In this document: positions 30,671 through 39,947 of the stretch, piece after piece
Layout of the letters: each line of letters opens with the position of its first letter
Position numbering within the stretch: the stretch's first letter is position 1
Source of the DNA: Candidatus Gordonibacter avicola
GTDB taxonomy: Bacteria; Actinomycetota; Coriobacteriia; Coriobacteriales; Eggerthellaceae
Reading direction: 5' to 3'
NCBI GenBank assembly: GCA_019113915.1
Contig: DXGM01000031.1
Coordinates: forward strand, 1 to 55,439
Length of the DNA stretch: 55,439 bases
The notes under the pieces: generated by a model
What the model was told of the DNA's origin: nothing
The model's database searches: none
What the model saw: only the letters and a program-made list of their open reading frames with translations
Program-made: the position numbers and the translations under genes

Positions 30671-30697
30671 ACGAGCCTGCCTTGGCAGGCTCGTTTT
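30671..30697 (+). terminator. Rho-independent terminator after gap (block A)
   Basis: ACGAGCCTGCC (30671-30681) pairs with GGCAGGCTCGT (30684-30694), followed by TTTT. It lies 15 nt after the gap stop. Confidence 0.85.
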
Positions 30698-30727
30698 CCT
30701 TTGCTGACTCGTCCGAATGCTTACAGG

Positions 30728-30842
30728 TGTCATCCTGAGCGAGCGCAGCGAGTCGAAGGATCCCGCGCGAGCCGAAGGCCGGATGCGCTGTCGCCGCATG
30801 GGATCCTTCGGCTCCGGCCTGCGGCCTCCGCTCAGGATGACA
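30728..30842. repeat. Palindromic dispersed repeat (CATCCTGAGCG type)
   Basis: Left arm TGTCATCCTGAGCG (30728-30741) is the inverse of CGCTCAGGATGACA (30829-30842). Inner arms CGAAGGATCCC and GGGATCCTTCG also pair. The unit resembles the intergenic GTCATCCTGAGCG...GAAGGATCC palindromes known from many genomes. It fills most of the 240-bp gap between gap and pgk. A related half-copy is at 33017-33064. Confidence 0.75.
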
Positions 30843-30896
30843 ATCTACGGGGTTCTGCACGGACGGTGGCTTGCATGTGACCTCAAGGAGATGAAT

Positions 30897-32081
<1,185 letters not shown>

Positions 32082-32092
32082 CAGGTTGGCGT

Positions 32093-32117
32093 AGGAGGCC
32101 GCAATAAGAGGCCTCCT
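32093..32117 (+). terminator. Hairpin after pgk (block A)
   Basis: AGGAGGCC and GGCCTCCT form an 8-bp stem around GCAATAAGA, just past the pgk stop. No U-run follows, so it may be an attenuator or a processing site. Two further hairpins (GGCAAGGGT/ACCCTTGCC near 32134 and TTCCGCCGTT/AACGGCGGAA near 32163) lie before tpiA. Confidence 0.45.
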
Positions 32118-32198
32118 GGCAGGTATTCCGTAGGGCAAGGGTTCTACCCTTGCCGTCAAGTCGTTCCGCCGTTCGGCAGAACGGCGGAAAGGGTAAAT

Positions 32199-32969
32199 AT
32201 GGCTCGCAAACCTATGATGGCGGGTAACTGGAAGATGAATAACACTGTTGGTGAGGCGGTGGTGCTCACGCAGGAGATTTCGAACCAGTACGAAAAGGAA
32301 TGGCCGGAGGATGTTGATATCGTCATCTGCCCGCCGTTCGTCGACCTCAAGCCGGCCAAAACGGTGCTCGACTTCGACCGCACGAAAATTGCCGTCGGCG
32401 CGCAGAACGTGTACTGGGAGCCGTCGGGTGCGTTCACGGGCGAAATCTCGGTGCCGATGATCAAGGAAATTGGCTGCGCGTGCTCCATTGTGGGCCACTC
32501 CGAGCGCCGCGAGCTGTTCGGCGAAACGAACGAGGACGTAAACCGCAAGGTGAAGGCCCTGGTGGAAGCCGGCCTCTACGCCATCGTGTGCGTGGGCGAA
32601 TCGCTCGCCGTGCGCGATGAGGGTAACACCGAAGAATACGTGACCGCCCAAGTGCGCGCCGCGTTTGCGGGTGTGGATGCGGCTGACGGCAAGCGCTGCG
32701 TCGTGGCCTACGAGCCCATCTGGGCTATCGGCACCGGTCGTACCGCCACGCCTGAGCAGGCCGAAGCCGTGTGCGCCGCCATCCGCGCGACGCTGTCCGA
32801 GCTATTCGGCGAAGATGCGGCCGAAGAGATGCGCGTGCTCTACGGCGGCTCCATGAACCCGGGCAACGTGGAGGGCCTGTTGGCGCAGCCGAACATCGAC
32901 GGCGGCCTCATCGGCGGTGCCAGCCTTAAAGCCGCCTCCTTCGTCCAACTCATCGAGGCATGTCTGTAA
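32199..32969 (+). CDS. tpiA: Triose-phosphate isomerase (block A)
   Basis: 256 aa, ATG 32199 after GGAAAGGG. Interconverts dihydroxyacetone phosphate and glyceraldehyde-3-phosphate. Catalytic residues are visible: Lys in GNWKMNN, His in GHSERRELFGE and Glu in AYEPIWAIGTG; the phosphate loops YGGSMNPGN and GGLIGGASL are also present. Same length as the block B copy and very similar in sequence. Confidence 0.96.
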   Translation: MARKPMMAGNWKMNNTVGEAVVLTQEISNQYEKEWPEDVDIVICPPFVDLKPAKTVLDFDRTKIAVGAQNVYWEPSGAFTGEISVPMIKEIGCACSIVGHSERRELFGETNEDVNRKVKALVEAGLYAIVCVGESLAVRDEGNTEEYVTAQVRAAFAGVDAADGKRCVVAYEPIWAIGTGRTATPEQAEAVCAAIRATLSELFGEDAAEEMRVLYGGSMNPGNVEGLLAQPNIDGGLIGGASLKAASFVQLIEACL

Positions 32970-32989
32970 CGTAGTCCTAGTCATCGTGA

Positions 32990-33015
32990 ACGAGGGCAGT
33001 GCGAGCTGCCCTCGT
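32990..33015 (+). terminator. Hairpin after tpiA (block A)
   Basis: ACGAGGGCAG (32990-32999) pairs perfectly with CTGCCCTCGT (33006-33015). The following bases CTGTCATTC are not a good U-run, so partial termination or attenuation before gpmI is as likely. Confidence 0.5.
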
Positions 33016-33016
33016 C

Positions 33017-33064
33017 TGTCATTCTGAGCGGAGCGAACGAAGTGAGCGCAGTCGAAGAATCCCG
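33017..33064 (+). repeat. Half-copy of the palindromic repeat spanning the gpmI start
   Basis: TGTCATTCTGAGCG...CGAAGAATCCC matches one arm pair of the repeat at 30728-30842. The gpmI start codon GTG (33042) and its GGAG (33030-33033) lie inside it. Confidence 0.65.
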
Positions 33065-34613
33065 TGCGGCGCAAGCCGCCAACCTCACGCTTCCCGCGTG
33101 TCTCATTATTATGGATGGGTTCGGCTTGGCGGAGGCTGGCCCGGGCAACGCCATCTCTCAGGCACACACGCCCCATCTGGACGAGCTTTTCGCCACGTGT
33201 TCGTGGACGAAGCTTGAGGCGTCGGGGGAGGCCGTGGGCTTGCCCGAGGGCCAGATGGGCAACTCTGAGGTGGGGCACCTCAACATCGGCGCGGGACGCG
33301 TGGTGTATCAGGAACTCACGCGCATCAATCGTGCGTGCGCCGACGGTTCGCTGGCGGCGAACCCCGTGTTGAACAGCGCGTTTGCTGCGACGCGCGAGCC
33401 GGGTGCGGCCTTGCATCTCATGGGCCTTGTATCAGACGGCGGAGTGCATTCCTCCAATGAGCATCTTTACGCGCTCATGCGTGCAGCAAAGGCGGCAGGC
33501 ATGGCGCACATCGTCGTGCACTGCTTCATGGACGGCCGCGACGTGCCGCCGAAAAGCGGCGCGGGCTATATCGACGAACTGGCTGCTGTGGCTGCTGAGT
33601 TGACTGATGACACCTGCACCGCTGAAATAGGCAGCATTTCCGGGCGCTACTACGCCATGGATCGCGACAACCGCTGGGAGCGCGTCGAGCGCGCATGGCA
33701 GGCCATCGTGCGCGCCGAACCGTGCACGGACGCGACGCCCGCCGAGGTCATGGCCGCCTCGTATACCGCCGAGGTCACTGATGAATTCGTGGAACCGGTG
33801 GCGCTCACGGTGCGTGGTGTGCGCGAAGGTGACGCCGTGGTGTTCTTCAACTTCCGTCCCGACCGTGCTCGCGAACTCACGCGCGCGCTGGTGGATCCTG
33901 CGTTCGAAGGCTTCGACCGCGGGGTATACCCGCAGGTCAATTTCGTGTGTCTGACCGAGTATGACCCGGAGATTCCCGCGCCGGTGGCCTTCGCCAAGGA
34001 ATTCCCGGACGAAGTACTGGCTGACGTGCTGGCCGAGGCGAACCTGCGCCAGTACCACATCGCCGAGACCGAGAAGTACGCCCACGTGACGTTCTTCTTA
34101 AACGGTGGTCGCGAGGAGCCGAAGGCGGGGGAGGAACGCTCCCTCATTCCCAGCCCGAAGGTGGCCACCTACGATCTGCAGCCCGAGATGAGCGAGCCGG
34201 ATGTGGCCGCGACGCTTGCCGCCGCCATCGACGCGGACGAGGCCGACGTTTACCTCGTGAACTTCGCGAACTGCGACATGGTGGGTCACACGGGCGTTAT
34301 TCCGGCCGCGGTCGCTGCGGTCGAAGCGGTGGACGCAGGCGTGGGGCAGGTGCTGGCTGCGCTTGAACGCAAAGGTGGTGTGGCGCTTATCACCGCTGAT
34401 CACGGCAACGCCGACAAGATGCTCGCCGAGGACGGCTCGCCCTTCACGGCCCACACAACCGCGCTTGTGCCCTTCGTCCTCGCCGATTATGCAAACACCG
34501 GCCGCACGCTGGCCAACACCCAAGGAGCCCTTTGCGACATAGCCCCCACGCTATTAGAACTCATAGGCCTCAACCCCCCCGAGGCCATGACAGGAAAGAG
34601 CCTGCTCGCCTAA
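33042..34613 (+). CDS. gpmI: Cofactor-independent phosphoglycerate mutase (block A)
   Basis: 523 aa, GTG start. Interconverts 3- and 2-phosphoglycerate using two Mn2+. Seen: IMDGFGLAE (metal Asp), NSEVGHLNIGAGRV (catalytic Ser), MDGRDVPPKS, FRPDRAREL and DHGNADKM. The start is set by GGAG 8 nt upstream and by alignment with the 522-aa block B enzyme. The first residues (MSAVEESR) are encoded by a dispersed repeat and share no conserved sequence with the start of the block B protein. Confidence 0.94.
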   Translation: MSAVEESRAAQAANLTLPACLIIMDGFGLAEAGPGNAISQAHTPHLDELFATCSWTKLEASGEAVGLPEGQMGNSEVGHLNIGAGRVVYQELTRINRACADGSLAANPVLNSAFAATREPGAALHLMGLVSDGGVHSSNEHLYALMRAAKAAGMAHIVVHCFMDGRDVPPKSGAGYIDELAAVAAELTDDTCTAEIGSISGRYYAMDRDNRWERVERAWQAIVRAEPCTDATPAEVMAASYTAEVTDEFVEPVALTVRGVREGDAVVFFNFRPDRARELTRALVDPAFEGFDRGVYPQVNFVCLTEYDPEIPAPVAFAKEFPDEVLADVLAEANLRQYHIAETEKYAHVTFFLNGGREEPKAGEERSLIPSPKVATYDLQPEMSEPDVAATLAAAIDADEADVYLVNFANCDMVGHTGVIPAAVAAVEAVDAGVGQVLAALERKGGVALITADHGNADKMLAEDGSPFTAHTTALVPFVLADYANTGRTLANTQGALCDIAPTLLELIGLNPPEAMTGKSLLA

Positions 34614-34983
34614 AGCCTTGCCCCGCTTCATAAAAGTGTGACGCGCTAGTGCGCTGTCTATTGCGCCACAAGATGACTGCCCTCCCTATCACTATGACGA
34701 GGGCTCGTTCACGTACGATAAACCTAACTAAAAAGGTAACCTTCGTAGAGGCGCTTCACGAAGCGCCCTCTCCGCCGCAGGCGGAGAACCCAACTGTGAC
34801 CTGCGTTTTCGCGCTTCGCGCGAACGGGGCTGTAACAAAAGCCCCCCACCTGTCAGGTTGGCCGTAGTGCAAGGGCTCTGCCCTTGCCGACAACTACGTT
34901 TGACCTGCAGGTTTGCTGATGCTGAGCGGCAAGGGCAGAGCCCTTGCACTACGGTATATAACGTGCCGGAATAGCACCCCGCC
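34614..34983. other. Non-coding hairpin-rich region between gpmI and azlD
   Basis: About 370 bp with no gene seen. It holds several hairpins in a row: GGCGCTTC/GAAGCGCC, CTCCGCC-GCA-GGCGGAG, TTCGCGC-TTC-GCGCGAA, GGGGCT/AGCCCC, then the long inverted repeat at 34862-34954. gpmI and azlD converge here, so some may act as terminators. Confidence 0.7.
34862..34954. repeat. Perfect 28-bp inverted repeat
   Basis: The arm at 34862-34889 (CCGTAGTGCAAGGGCTCTGC..) is the exact inverse of 34927-34954, with a 37-nt loop. A partial relative (CCGTAGGGCAAGGGTTCTAC..) lies upstream of tpiA near 32129, so this is a dispersed repeat rather than a gene-specific terminator. Confidence 0.85.
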
Positions 34984-35313
34984 TCACACAAATACCGTGC
35001 GTATCAGCAGCATGTACACCACGGTGCCGCCTATCATCGACAGGGACATGTTCTTCTTCCATACGTGCAGCGCCACCACCACGCCGGCAGCAATCAGTTC
35101 GGGGGCCATGTGCCACCCGGTCAGGGGGTCGCTCGTGCGGAAGCAATACACGATAAGCAGGCCCCACATGCAGGCGGGTAGCACCTTCCCTAAATAGGTA
35201 ATCACCTTCGGCGTTTTCTCCACGGTGGGGAAGGCTAAAAACGGTAGCCACCGCGTGAGCTGCGTAGCCAGTGCGCCCGCCGCTATCATGACCACCATCT
35301 CAAACGCGCTCAT
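34984..35313 (-). CDS. azlD: AzlD-family branched-chain amino acid transport protein
   Basis: 109 aa, mostly hydrophobic with about four membrane segments, starting MSAFEMVVMIAAGALATQLTRWLPFL. AzlD is the small partner of AzlC in exporters of branched-chain amino acids and analogues. The start is the ATG at 35313, which overlaps the azlC stop by 4 nt (ATGA); a longer frame from 35484 lies inside azlC and is rejected. The pair occurs only in block A. Confidence 0.88.
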   Translation of the reverse strand: MSAFEMVVMIAAGALATQLTRWLPFLAFPTVEKTPKVITYLGKVLPACMWGLLIVYCFRTSDPLTGWHMAPELIAAGVVVALHVWKKNMSLSMIGGTVVYMLLIRTVFV

Positions 35314-36086
35314 GCGTCCACCTCCGCTCGCGGTTCCAGCTGGCGGCGCAGCAGTAACAGCAGCGCCACAATGCCCAGAAGCGCCGGCACCAAAAACCCG
35401 TCCGTGCCGAACACCAGCAAACTCACAAGTGCCGCCCCAAAGCCAATGAGCGAGGCACGATGGTCGTGCTCCTTCATCCAACAATCCAAAAAGATAACGA
35501 TGAACAGCGCCTTCATGATGAAGTCAATGCCCGTCAAATCAATCGGCAGCCCGGATGCCACATACGACCCCACGGCCGCGAACCCCGCCCAGTACACCAG
35601 GTTGAGCGCGCTTATCCACGTGTACACCCAGAACCGGTCGATGCCGTGCGGCACCTCAAGCGGCTGACAAAGCGCGAACGTCTCGTCAATCAGGCCATAG
35701 CGCAGAAACGCCGTCTTACGCCCGGCGCCGCGGTACTTCTCCAACATGCTAATGCCGTAGAACATATGCCGCGCGTTGATCATGAACACCACAAGGAACA
35801 GCGTGAGCGGCGCAAACGTTGCCGTCAGCATGTCGGCCGCCACGAACTCCGCCGACCCCGCGAAGATGGACACCGCCATGAGGGGTGCGGCCCACGGCGG
35901 CAGGCCGAGGGAAGTGGTGTACACGCCGTAGGACAGTCCGCAAAACGCGAAGCCCGCCATAAGCGGCAGCGTCTGCTTGAACGCGAACGGCAGCGCCGCG
36001 AATGCGCGAGCGCGGCGACCCGTGCCTAACTGCGCCTCACGGCCAGGATCCGTCACCTTCACCGGCGCGGCTGAAGTTTCTTCCAT
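35310..36086 (-). CDS. azlC: AzlC-family branched-chain amino acid exporter
   Basis: 258 aa, ATG 36086 preceded by GGAG. The characteristic N-terminal stretch (LPLMAGFAFCGLSYGVY, PLMAVSIFAGSAEFVA) and several membrane segments are visible. It forms the large subunit of the AzlCD permease and is translationally coupled to azlD. It faces away from secG, with about 210 bp between them. A short hydrophilic N-terminus precedes the first membrane helix. Confidence 0.92.
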   Translation of the reverse strand: MEETSAAPVKVTDPGREAQLGTGRRARAFAALPFAFKQTLPLMAGFAFCGLSYGVYTTSLGLPPWAAPLMAVSIFAGSAEFVAADMLTATFAPLTLFLVVFMINARHMFYGISMLEKYRGAGRKTAFLRYGLIDETFALCQPLEVPHGIDRFWVYTWISALNLVYWAGFAAVGSYVASGLPIDLTGIDFIMKALFIVIFLDCWMKEHDHRASLIGFGAALVSLLVFGTDGFLVPALLGIVALLLLLRRQLEPRAEVDA

Positions 36087-36221
36087 GATGCTCCTTATCG
36101 ATGATTGCCACTCCTATGGTATAGTGACCCCGAAAACCATGCAACCGAAGCCGCGCACAGCTAACACGCCCTTCCGGCGTTTTCATTTCATGAATGGAAG
36201 GTGTGTTGCAACGGGTTCTTC

Positions 36222-36250
36222 TTGCCCTTACTAGCTTGCTCCGCTATACT
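36222..36250 (+). promoter_or_regulatory. secG promoter (block A)
   Basis: -35 TTGCCC (36222-36227), 17-bp spacer, -10 TATACT (36245-36250). The block B secG has the same hexamers and spacing, strong support that it is real. Confidence 0.75.
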
Positions 36251-36296
36251 CAATAACTTGTGTACAGACTGAAACAAACGAAAGAAGAGGGAAACC

Positions 36297-36554
36297 TTGA
36301 ATCCGCTCCTCATCATTATGCTTATCCTGCTCATCGTGTCGGGCCTGGGCCTTATCGTGTTCATCTTGCTGCACTCCGGCAAGGGCACCGGCATCTCCGA
36401 TATGATTGCCAGTTCGGTGTATTCCACGCAAACCGGCACCAGTATTGTGGAGAAGAACCTCGACCGCATTACCATTATCTTTGCGATTATCTTTTTGGTT
36501 TCGCTCATTATTCTCATGTTCGTGTACCCCCAGGGCACGATCGCTCAGAATTAG
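36297..36554 (+). CDS. secG: Preprotein translocase subunit SecG (block A)
   Basis: 85 aa with two membrane helices flanking the conserved loop LLHSGKGTGISDMI. SecG assists SecYEG-mediated export. The start is TTG (36297) with GAGG 6 nt upstream; block B also uses TTG at the matching codon, so the start is reliable. Followed directly by tRNA-Leu in this block. Confidence 0.93.
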   Translation: MNPLLIIMLILLIVSGLGLIVFILLHSGKGTGISDMIASSVYSTQTGTSIVEKNLDRITIIFAIIFLVSLIILMFVYPQGTIAQN

Positions 36555-36567
36555 TGAAAATTCGCTC

Positions 36568-36596
36568 TTCACAAGCGATAGAGGTTCCGGTAGAAT
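36568..36596 (+). promoter_or_regulatory. tRNA-Leu promoter (block A)
   Basis: -35 TTCACA (36568-36573), 17-bp spacer, -10 TAGAAT (36591-36596). Block B keeps the -35 and spacing exactly and has TAAAAT at -10. Confidence 0.75.
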
Positions 36597-36624
36597 AACC
36601 TCCGTTGCTTACGAGCAGCACTTT

Positions 36625-36712
36625 GTCGGAGTGGTGGAACGGCAGACACGCTAGCTTGAGGTGCTAGTGCCCGTATAAGGGTGTGCGGGTTCAAATCCCG
36701 CCTCCGACACCA
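36625..36712 (+). tRNA. tRNA-Leu (GAG), block A
   Basis: Acceptor GTCGGAG pairs with CTCCGAC (36702-36708). Anticodon stem CTAGC/GCTAG encloses TTGAGGT, giving anticodon GAG at 36658-36660. A long variable arm fits a class II tRNA. Discriminator A and encoded CCA are at 36709-36712. Confidence 0.96.
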
Positions 36713-36720
36713 AATGTTGA

Positions 36721-36746
36721 AAGTCGGCCTAACGGCCGACTTTTTT
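36721..36746 (+). terminator. Terminator after tRNA-Leu (block A)
   Basis: AAGTCGGCC, loop TAAC, GGCCGACTT, then a T-run reaching 36746. Confidence 0.9.
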
Positions 36747-36778
36747 GATTCCGTCGGCTTGTCAGCCGACGGAATCAA
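36745..36778. repeat. 15-bp perfect inverted repeat
   Basis: TTGATTCCGTCGGCT, loop TGTC, AGCCGACGGAATCAA. It abuts the tRNA terminator and shares the GTCGGC core with it. From 36,779 to about 36,980 follows a larger imperfect hairpin region (GCGTAC..GTACGC at its centre, TTCGCGC-TTC-GCGCGAA near 36,921) with no gene. Confidence 0.75.
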
Positions 36779-36996
36779 CCGACGCTGCGGCCGTCTGTGG
36801 TACCCAATCTTCGCGCGATCACGGGAACTCGCGTACCGCAGTACGCTTCGTCCCCGCGATCCCACGAATCTCAGGCACCACAGGCGGTCTCGCTGACTTA
36901 CTACGCCAACCTGGGGGATTATGTTCGCGCTTCGCGCGAATGGGGGTTGGGGTTGTTGTACTGTTACCATTGCTTTAGCGAAAGGGGGTGCGGCTC

Positions 36997-37902
36997 ATGG
37001 GCAAAACGCTTGCTACTAAGGATGCGGTTTCGGCTCGTATGCGTGAGGTGCGGCGGGTGCTGTGGGTGGTGCTGCTGCTCAACCTGGCGGTGGCGGCGGC
37101 GAAGTATGCGTATGGCGCGCTCAGTGGGTCTGCCTCCATGCAGGCCGATGGTATTCACTCGGTGTTTGATTCGTTTGGAAACGTCGTGGGGCTTATAGGC
37201 ATTGCGCTTGCGTCGCGACCGGCGGATGAGAGTCATCCGTATGGCCACGCCAAGTTCGAAACGTATGCAAGCCTTGCCATAGGGGTGCTCTTGCTGCTGG
37301 CCGCGCTTGAGGTGGGTACGAGCGCGGTGGGCAAGCTTGTGGCAGGCTCCTACACGGCTGAGGTCACGCCGGTGTCGTTTGTGGTTATGGTGGGCACGCT
37401 CATCATCAATATAGGGGTGACAGCCTACGAGCGCCGCTGCGGCAAGCGCCTCAAGAGCGAGGTGCTGGCGGCCGATGCCAACCACACGCTTTCCGATGCT
37501 TTTGTATCCATTGGGGTTATCGCGGGGCTCGTGGCGGTGGCGCTCGGCTTTCCCATGGCTGACCCGCTCATGGCGCTGGTGGTGACGGTGGCCATCCTTG
37601 TCACGGCGTTTGATGTGTTCAAGCACGCGCTGGCCACGCTGTCGGATCGCGCGCGCATCCCCGAAGACGACCTGCGTGCGGCTGCGCTCAGCGTGACGGG
37701 CGTCCGCGATGCACACCAGGTGCGCACGCGCGGAACCGAGGGCGAGGTCTACGCCGACTTGCATGTGCTTGTGGCGCCTGAGATGACGGTGGGGGAGGCA
37801 CACGGCCTCTCAGAGCAGGTGGAAGCGGCTGTGCAAGCGCGCTTCCCCAACATAGTGGATGTACTCGTGCATATAGAGCCCGACGACGGCCATAAGGACT
37901 AG
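36997..37902 (+). CDS. Cation diffusion facilitator (CDF) metal exporter (block A)
   Basis: 301 aa, ATG 36997 with AAAGGGGG 8 nt upstream; same length as the block B copy. Metal/proton antiporter of the CDF family, exporting divalent cations such as Zn, Mn or Fe; the metal cannot be told from sequence. Membrane motifs DGIHSVFDS and NHTLSDA carry the paired Asp/His metal-site residues. The C-terminal cytoplasmic dimerisation domain (RTRGTEGEVYADLHVLV...VHIEPDDGH) is complete. The HAD gene starts 9 nt later, so the two probably form an operon. Confidence 0.94.
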   Translation: MGKTLATKDAVSARMREVRRVLWVVLLLNLAVAAAKYAYGALSGSASMQADGIHSVFDSFGNVVGLIGIALASRPADESHPYGHAKFETYASLAIGVLLLLAALEVGTSAVGKLVAGSYTAEVTPVSFVVMVGTLIINIGVTAYERRCGKRLKSEVLAADANHTLSDAFVSIGVIAGLVAVALGFPMADPLMALVVTVAILVTAFDVFKHALATLSDRARIPEDDLRAAALSVTGVRDAHQVRTRGTEGEVYADLHVLVAPEMTVGEAHGLSEQVEAAVQARFPNIVDVLVHIEPDDGHKD

Positions 37903-37911
37903 GCGGTGCGC

Positions 37912-38604
37912 ATGACGAAGGCGGTCTTCTTTGACGTGGGCAGCACGCTCTTGCGCCCGTGCCCCTCGGTGGCAGAAACCATGGCTGAGGTGGCGGCCGC
38001 GCGCGGCCATGCGCTCACAACGCGTGACTTCGAGCAGCACATGCCCGCCATGGATGCCTTCTATGAGGCCGAATACCTGCGCGACGGGGACTTCTGGTGC
38101 TCGCATGAGGGCTCGGTGGCCATTTGGCTCGACCAGTACCGCTATGTGTGCCATCTGGCTGGCATCGGCCACGACGCCGATGGCATGGCCGCCCAGGTGC
38201 ATGCCGCCTTCCGCCGCGCCGACCACTGGGAAACTTACCCGGATGTCAAAGCGTGCCTCCAAGGCCTGAAGGCGCGCACATTACAGCTGGGCGTCATATC
38301 GAATTGGGATGCCGGACTGGAAAACTTGCTGCGCGACTTGCGCCTGCTGCCGTACTTCGACGTGGTGGTGTCAAGCGCGGCGGTGGGTTGTCGCAAGCCG
38401 AACCCCGTCATCTTCGATCTTGCGTGCGAAGAGCTGGGCGTGCAGCCCGCCGAGGCCATGCATGTGGGAGATCGCCCGGACGCCGATGGTGTGGGTGCTG
38501 CGGCTGCGGGCATTCGCCCCGTCATCATCGACCGCCACAACGCCGAATCCTCGTGCCCCTATGAGCGCGTGGAAAGCCTCGTCGACCTCTTAGAGCTGCT
38601 CTAA
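37912..38604 (+). CDS. HAD-superfamily hydrolase (block A)
   Basis: 230 aa. HAD motif I is FFDVGSTLL near the N-terminus; here the second catalytic Asp is replaced (DVGST instead of DxDGT), as in HAD subfamilies that do not act as classic phosphatases or that have shifted chemistry. Motif II ISNWD, motif III Lys in GCRKPNP and motif IV GDRPDAD are clear. ATG 37912 gives the same length as the block B protein. Substrate unknown; coupling to the CDF gene is kept in both blocks. Confidence 0.9.
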   Translation: MTKAVFFDVGSTLLRPCPSVAETMAEVAAARGHALTTRDFEQHMPAMDAFYEAEYLRDGDFWCSHEGSVAIWLDQYRYVCHLAGIGHDADGMAAQVHAAFRRADHWETYPDVKACLQGLKARTLQLGVISNWDAGLENLLRDLRLLPYFDVVVSSAAVGCRKPNPVIFDLACEELGVQPAEAMHVGDRPDADGVGAAAAGIRPVIIDRHNAESSCPYERVESLVDLLELL

Positions 38605-38623
38605 TCAACAATTCATTGCGCAC

Positions 38624-38658
38624 AAAAAACGCCCCCCGGACGCGGCATCCGAGGGGCG
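38624..38658 (-). terminator. Terminator for tRNA-Gly
   Basis: On the - strand CGCCCC and GGGGCG plus inner pairs (CGGAT/GTCCG) form a stem followed by TTTTTT (complement of 38624-38629). It may also stop readthrough from the HAD gene. Confidence 0.8.
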
Positions 38659-38666
38659 GTACCTTG

Positions 38667-38742
<76 letters not shown>

Positions 38743-38755
38743 GTCGCGAGGAGAT

Positions 38756-38784
38756 ATAATAACGGAACGCATCCGTTCGCGCAA
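38756..38784 (-). promoter_or_regulatory. tRNA-Gly promoter
   Basis: On the - strand, -35 TTGCGC (38784-38779), 17-bp spacer, -10 TATTAT (38761-38756). Confidence 0.7.
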
Positions 38785-39189
38785 GTCCTGATTTTTGATT
38801 TTTTATCCGTAAGAAAGCGCGGGCGATGCGGACAGCGCGACGGCAACGCAGCAACACGGGCGATGCGGGAGATCGCGCGAAAGCCGCTTTCCCAAGCGCT
38901 CGGCGATTGCCCGGGAAAGCAGAGCGGTCGCAGACGGTTTCGAGCGCCGCCCTTCCACGCAAAGGGAGAAAAACACGCCCGCACGTCGAACCGGGAGTCG
39001 GAGAGCCGATGCAAGCGCTCGGGGCTCGCCCTTTAGTGCTCGATGCGAAACGCCTCCTGTCGCCGCATGGCGAGCATGGGCGTTCGCCGCAGACCGACAA
39101 GCTTCCTCACTGCTCGCCGACCGCGTGAACGCACGGCAGGACCGACGCGCACCTCGGATGCGCATCCCAGCTCGGGACACTGCAACCAT

Positions 39190-39225
39190 GGTAATTTTTT
39201 CCAAGCTTCCGCACCATATTTTACC
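39190..39225. repeat. 36-bp GGTAA...TTACC element E1
   Basis: Begins GGTAATTTTTTCC and ends CATATTTTACC. AT-rich inside GC-rich DNA. First of three with 83-bp start-to-start spacing. Confidence 0.7.
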
Positions 39226-39272
39226 AATCTGGTCCATGCAAGGGAGAATCCAACCCTGCCGAAAACCCAAAC

Positions 39273-39308
39273 GGTAATGCATGGAGAGAAATTGATTCAT
39301 ATATTACC
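39273..39308. repeat. 36-bp GGTAA...TTACC element E2
   Basis: Begins GGTAATGCATGG and ends CATATATTACC; starts exactly 83 bp after E1. Confidence 0.7.
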
Positions 39309-39355
39309 GAATTCCTCTGATTCGAGCCGCATCGGAAGCCTGATCGCCTACGTTC

Positions 39356-39391
39356 GGTAAAATATCAAGAATAGTTCCTGGATTCTTTACC
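39356..39391. repeat. 36-bp GGTAA...TTACC element E3
   Basis: Begins GGTAAAATATC and ends GATTCTTTACC; starts exactly 83 bp after E2. By its ends it is in the opposite orientation to E1 and E2. Confidence 0.7.
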
Positions 39392-39753
39392 ATTCGTTCG
39401 TCTAGCTTCGCCGCATGCAAGCAAGGGGCCCGCCGCCTCAATAGCTGCCGCGCTCCCGAGCCCTTCAGCAGCACCAAGAGCCGACGACGCGAGCGCGACC
39501 AAAATTGGACGCAAGACGCGATCACCGCTTCTCCCCGCCCAACCGCCTCCATGAGCAATCGAACGCTCGACCGCAACCAAGCCATGAGCCACGACCGGAG
39601 CCCCTTCGGGGGGCCTCTCGGGAAAGGAGCAGACCAGACCCAGCCGAACATGTTCGGGTGAATGCGGGAGAAAACACCAAGTGTTCGGATGGCTTCGCGA
39701 TTCAAGCAGGGCGACCAGGGCGCGACATCTCGCAAGTTTTTTGAAAAGAGCCT

Positions 39754-39781
39754 TTGACAGAACGCGACGATCTGGTAAACT
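39754..39781 (+). promoter_or_regulatory. tRNA-Val promoter
   Basis: -35 TTGACA (39754-39759), 16-bp spacer, -10 TAAACT (39776-39781), about 45 nt before the tRNA. Confidence 0.75.
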
Positions 39782-39825
39782 ACTTGCTCGCTGGCACGGA
39801 ACGACGTTCTGCAGTCTGCGTTCAT

Positions 39826-39900
<75 letters not shown>

Positions 39901-39910
39901 TGAAAGACCA

Positions 39911-39947
39911 GGTCATCGGATGAGTTTGCCGGTGACCTTTTCTTTTT
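39911..39947 (+). terminator. Terminator after tRNA-Val
   Basis: GGTCATCGG pairs with CCGGTGACC (one G-U), followed by TTTTCTTTTT. From here to 40,255 the DNA is GC-rich and I see no gene. Confidence 0.85.

Larger units (their letters stand above)
38785..39753. other. Gene-free turning-point region between the two blocks
   Basis: Almost 1 kb with no credible gene; open frames here are GC-driven and lack family signals or ribosome sites. The block style changes inside this stretch: left of it DNA resembles block A, right of it block B. It contains three 36-bp GGTAA...TTACC elements (39190-39391). If the contig is chimeric, the join is most likely here, left of 39,190. Confidence 0.6.

Noticed and set aside
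39190..39391. Short CRISPR array
   Set aside because: Units have equal length and spacing, but interiors differ and only the ends are shared; spacers are 47 bp and no cas gene is present.
39304..39825. Open frame of 173 codons on the - strand across the seam
   Set aside because: It starts inside the tRNA-Val leader, covers the tRNA promoter and 36-bp element E3, and shows no family signal.
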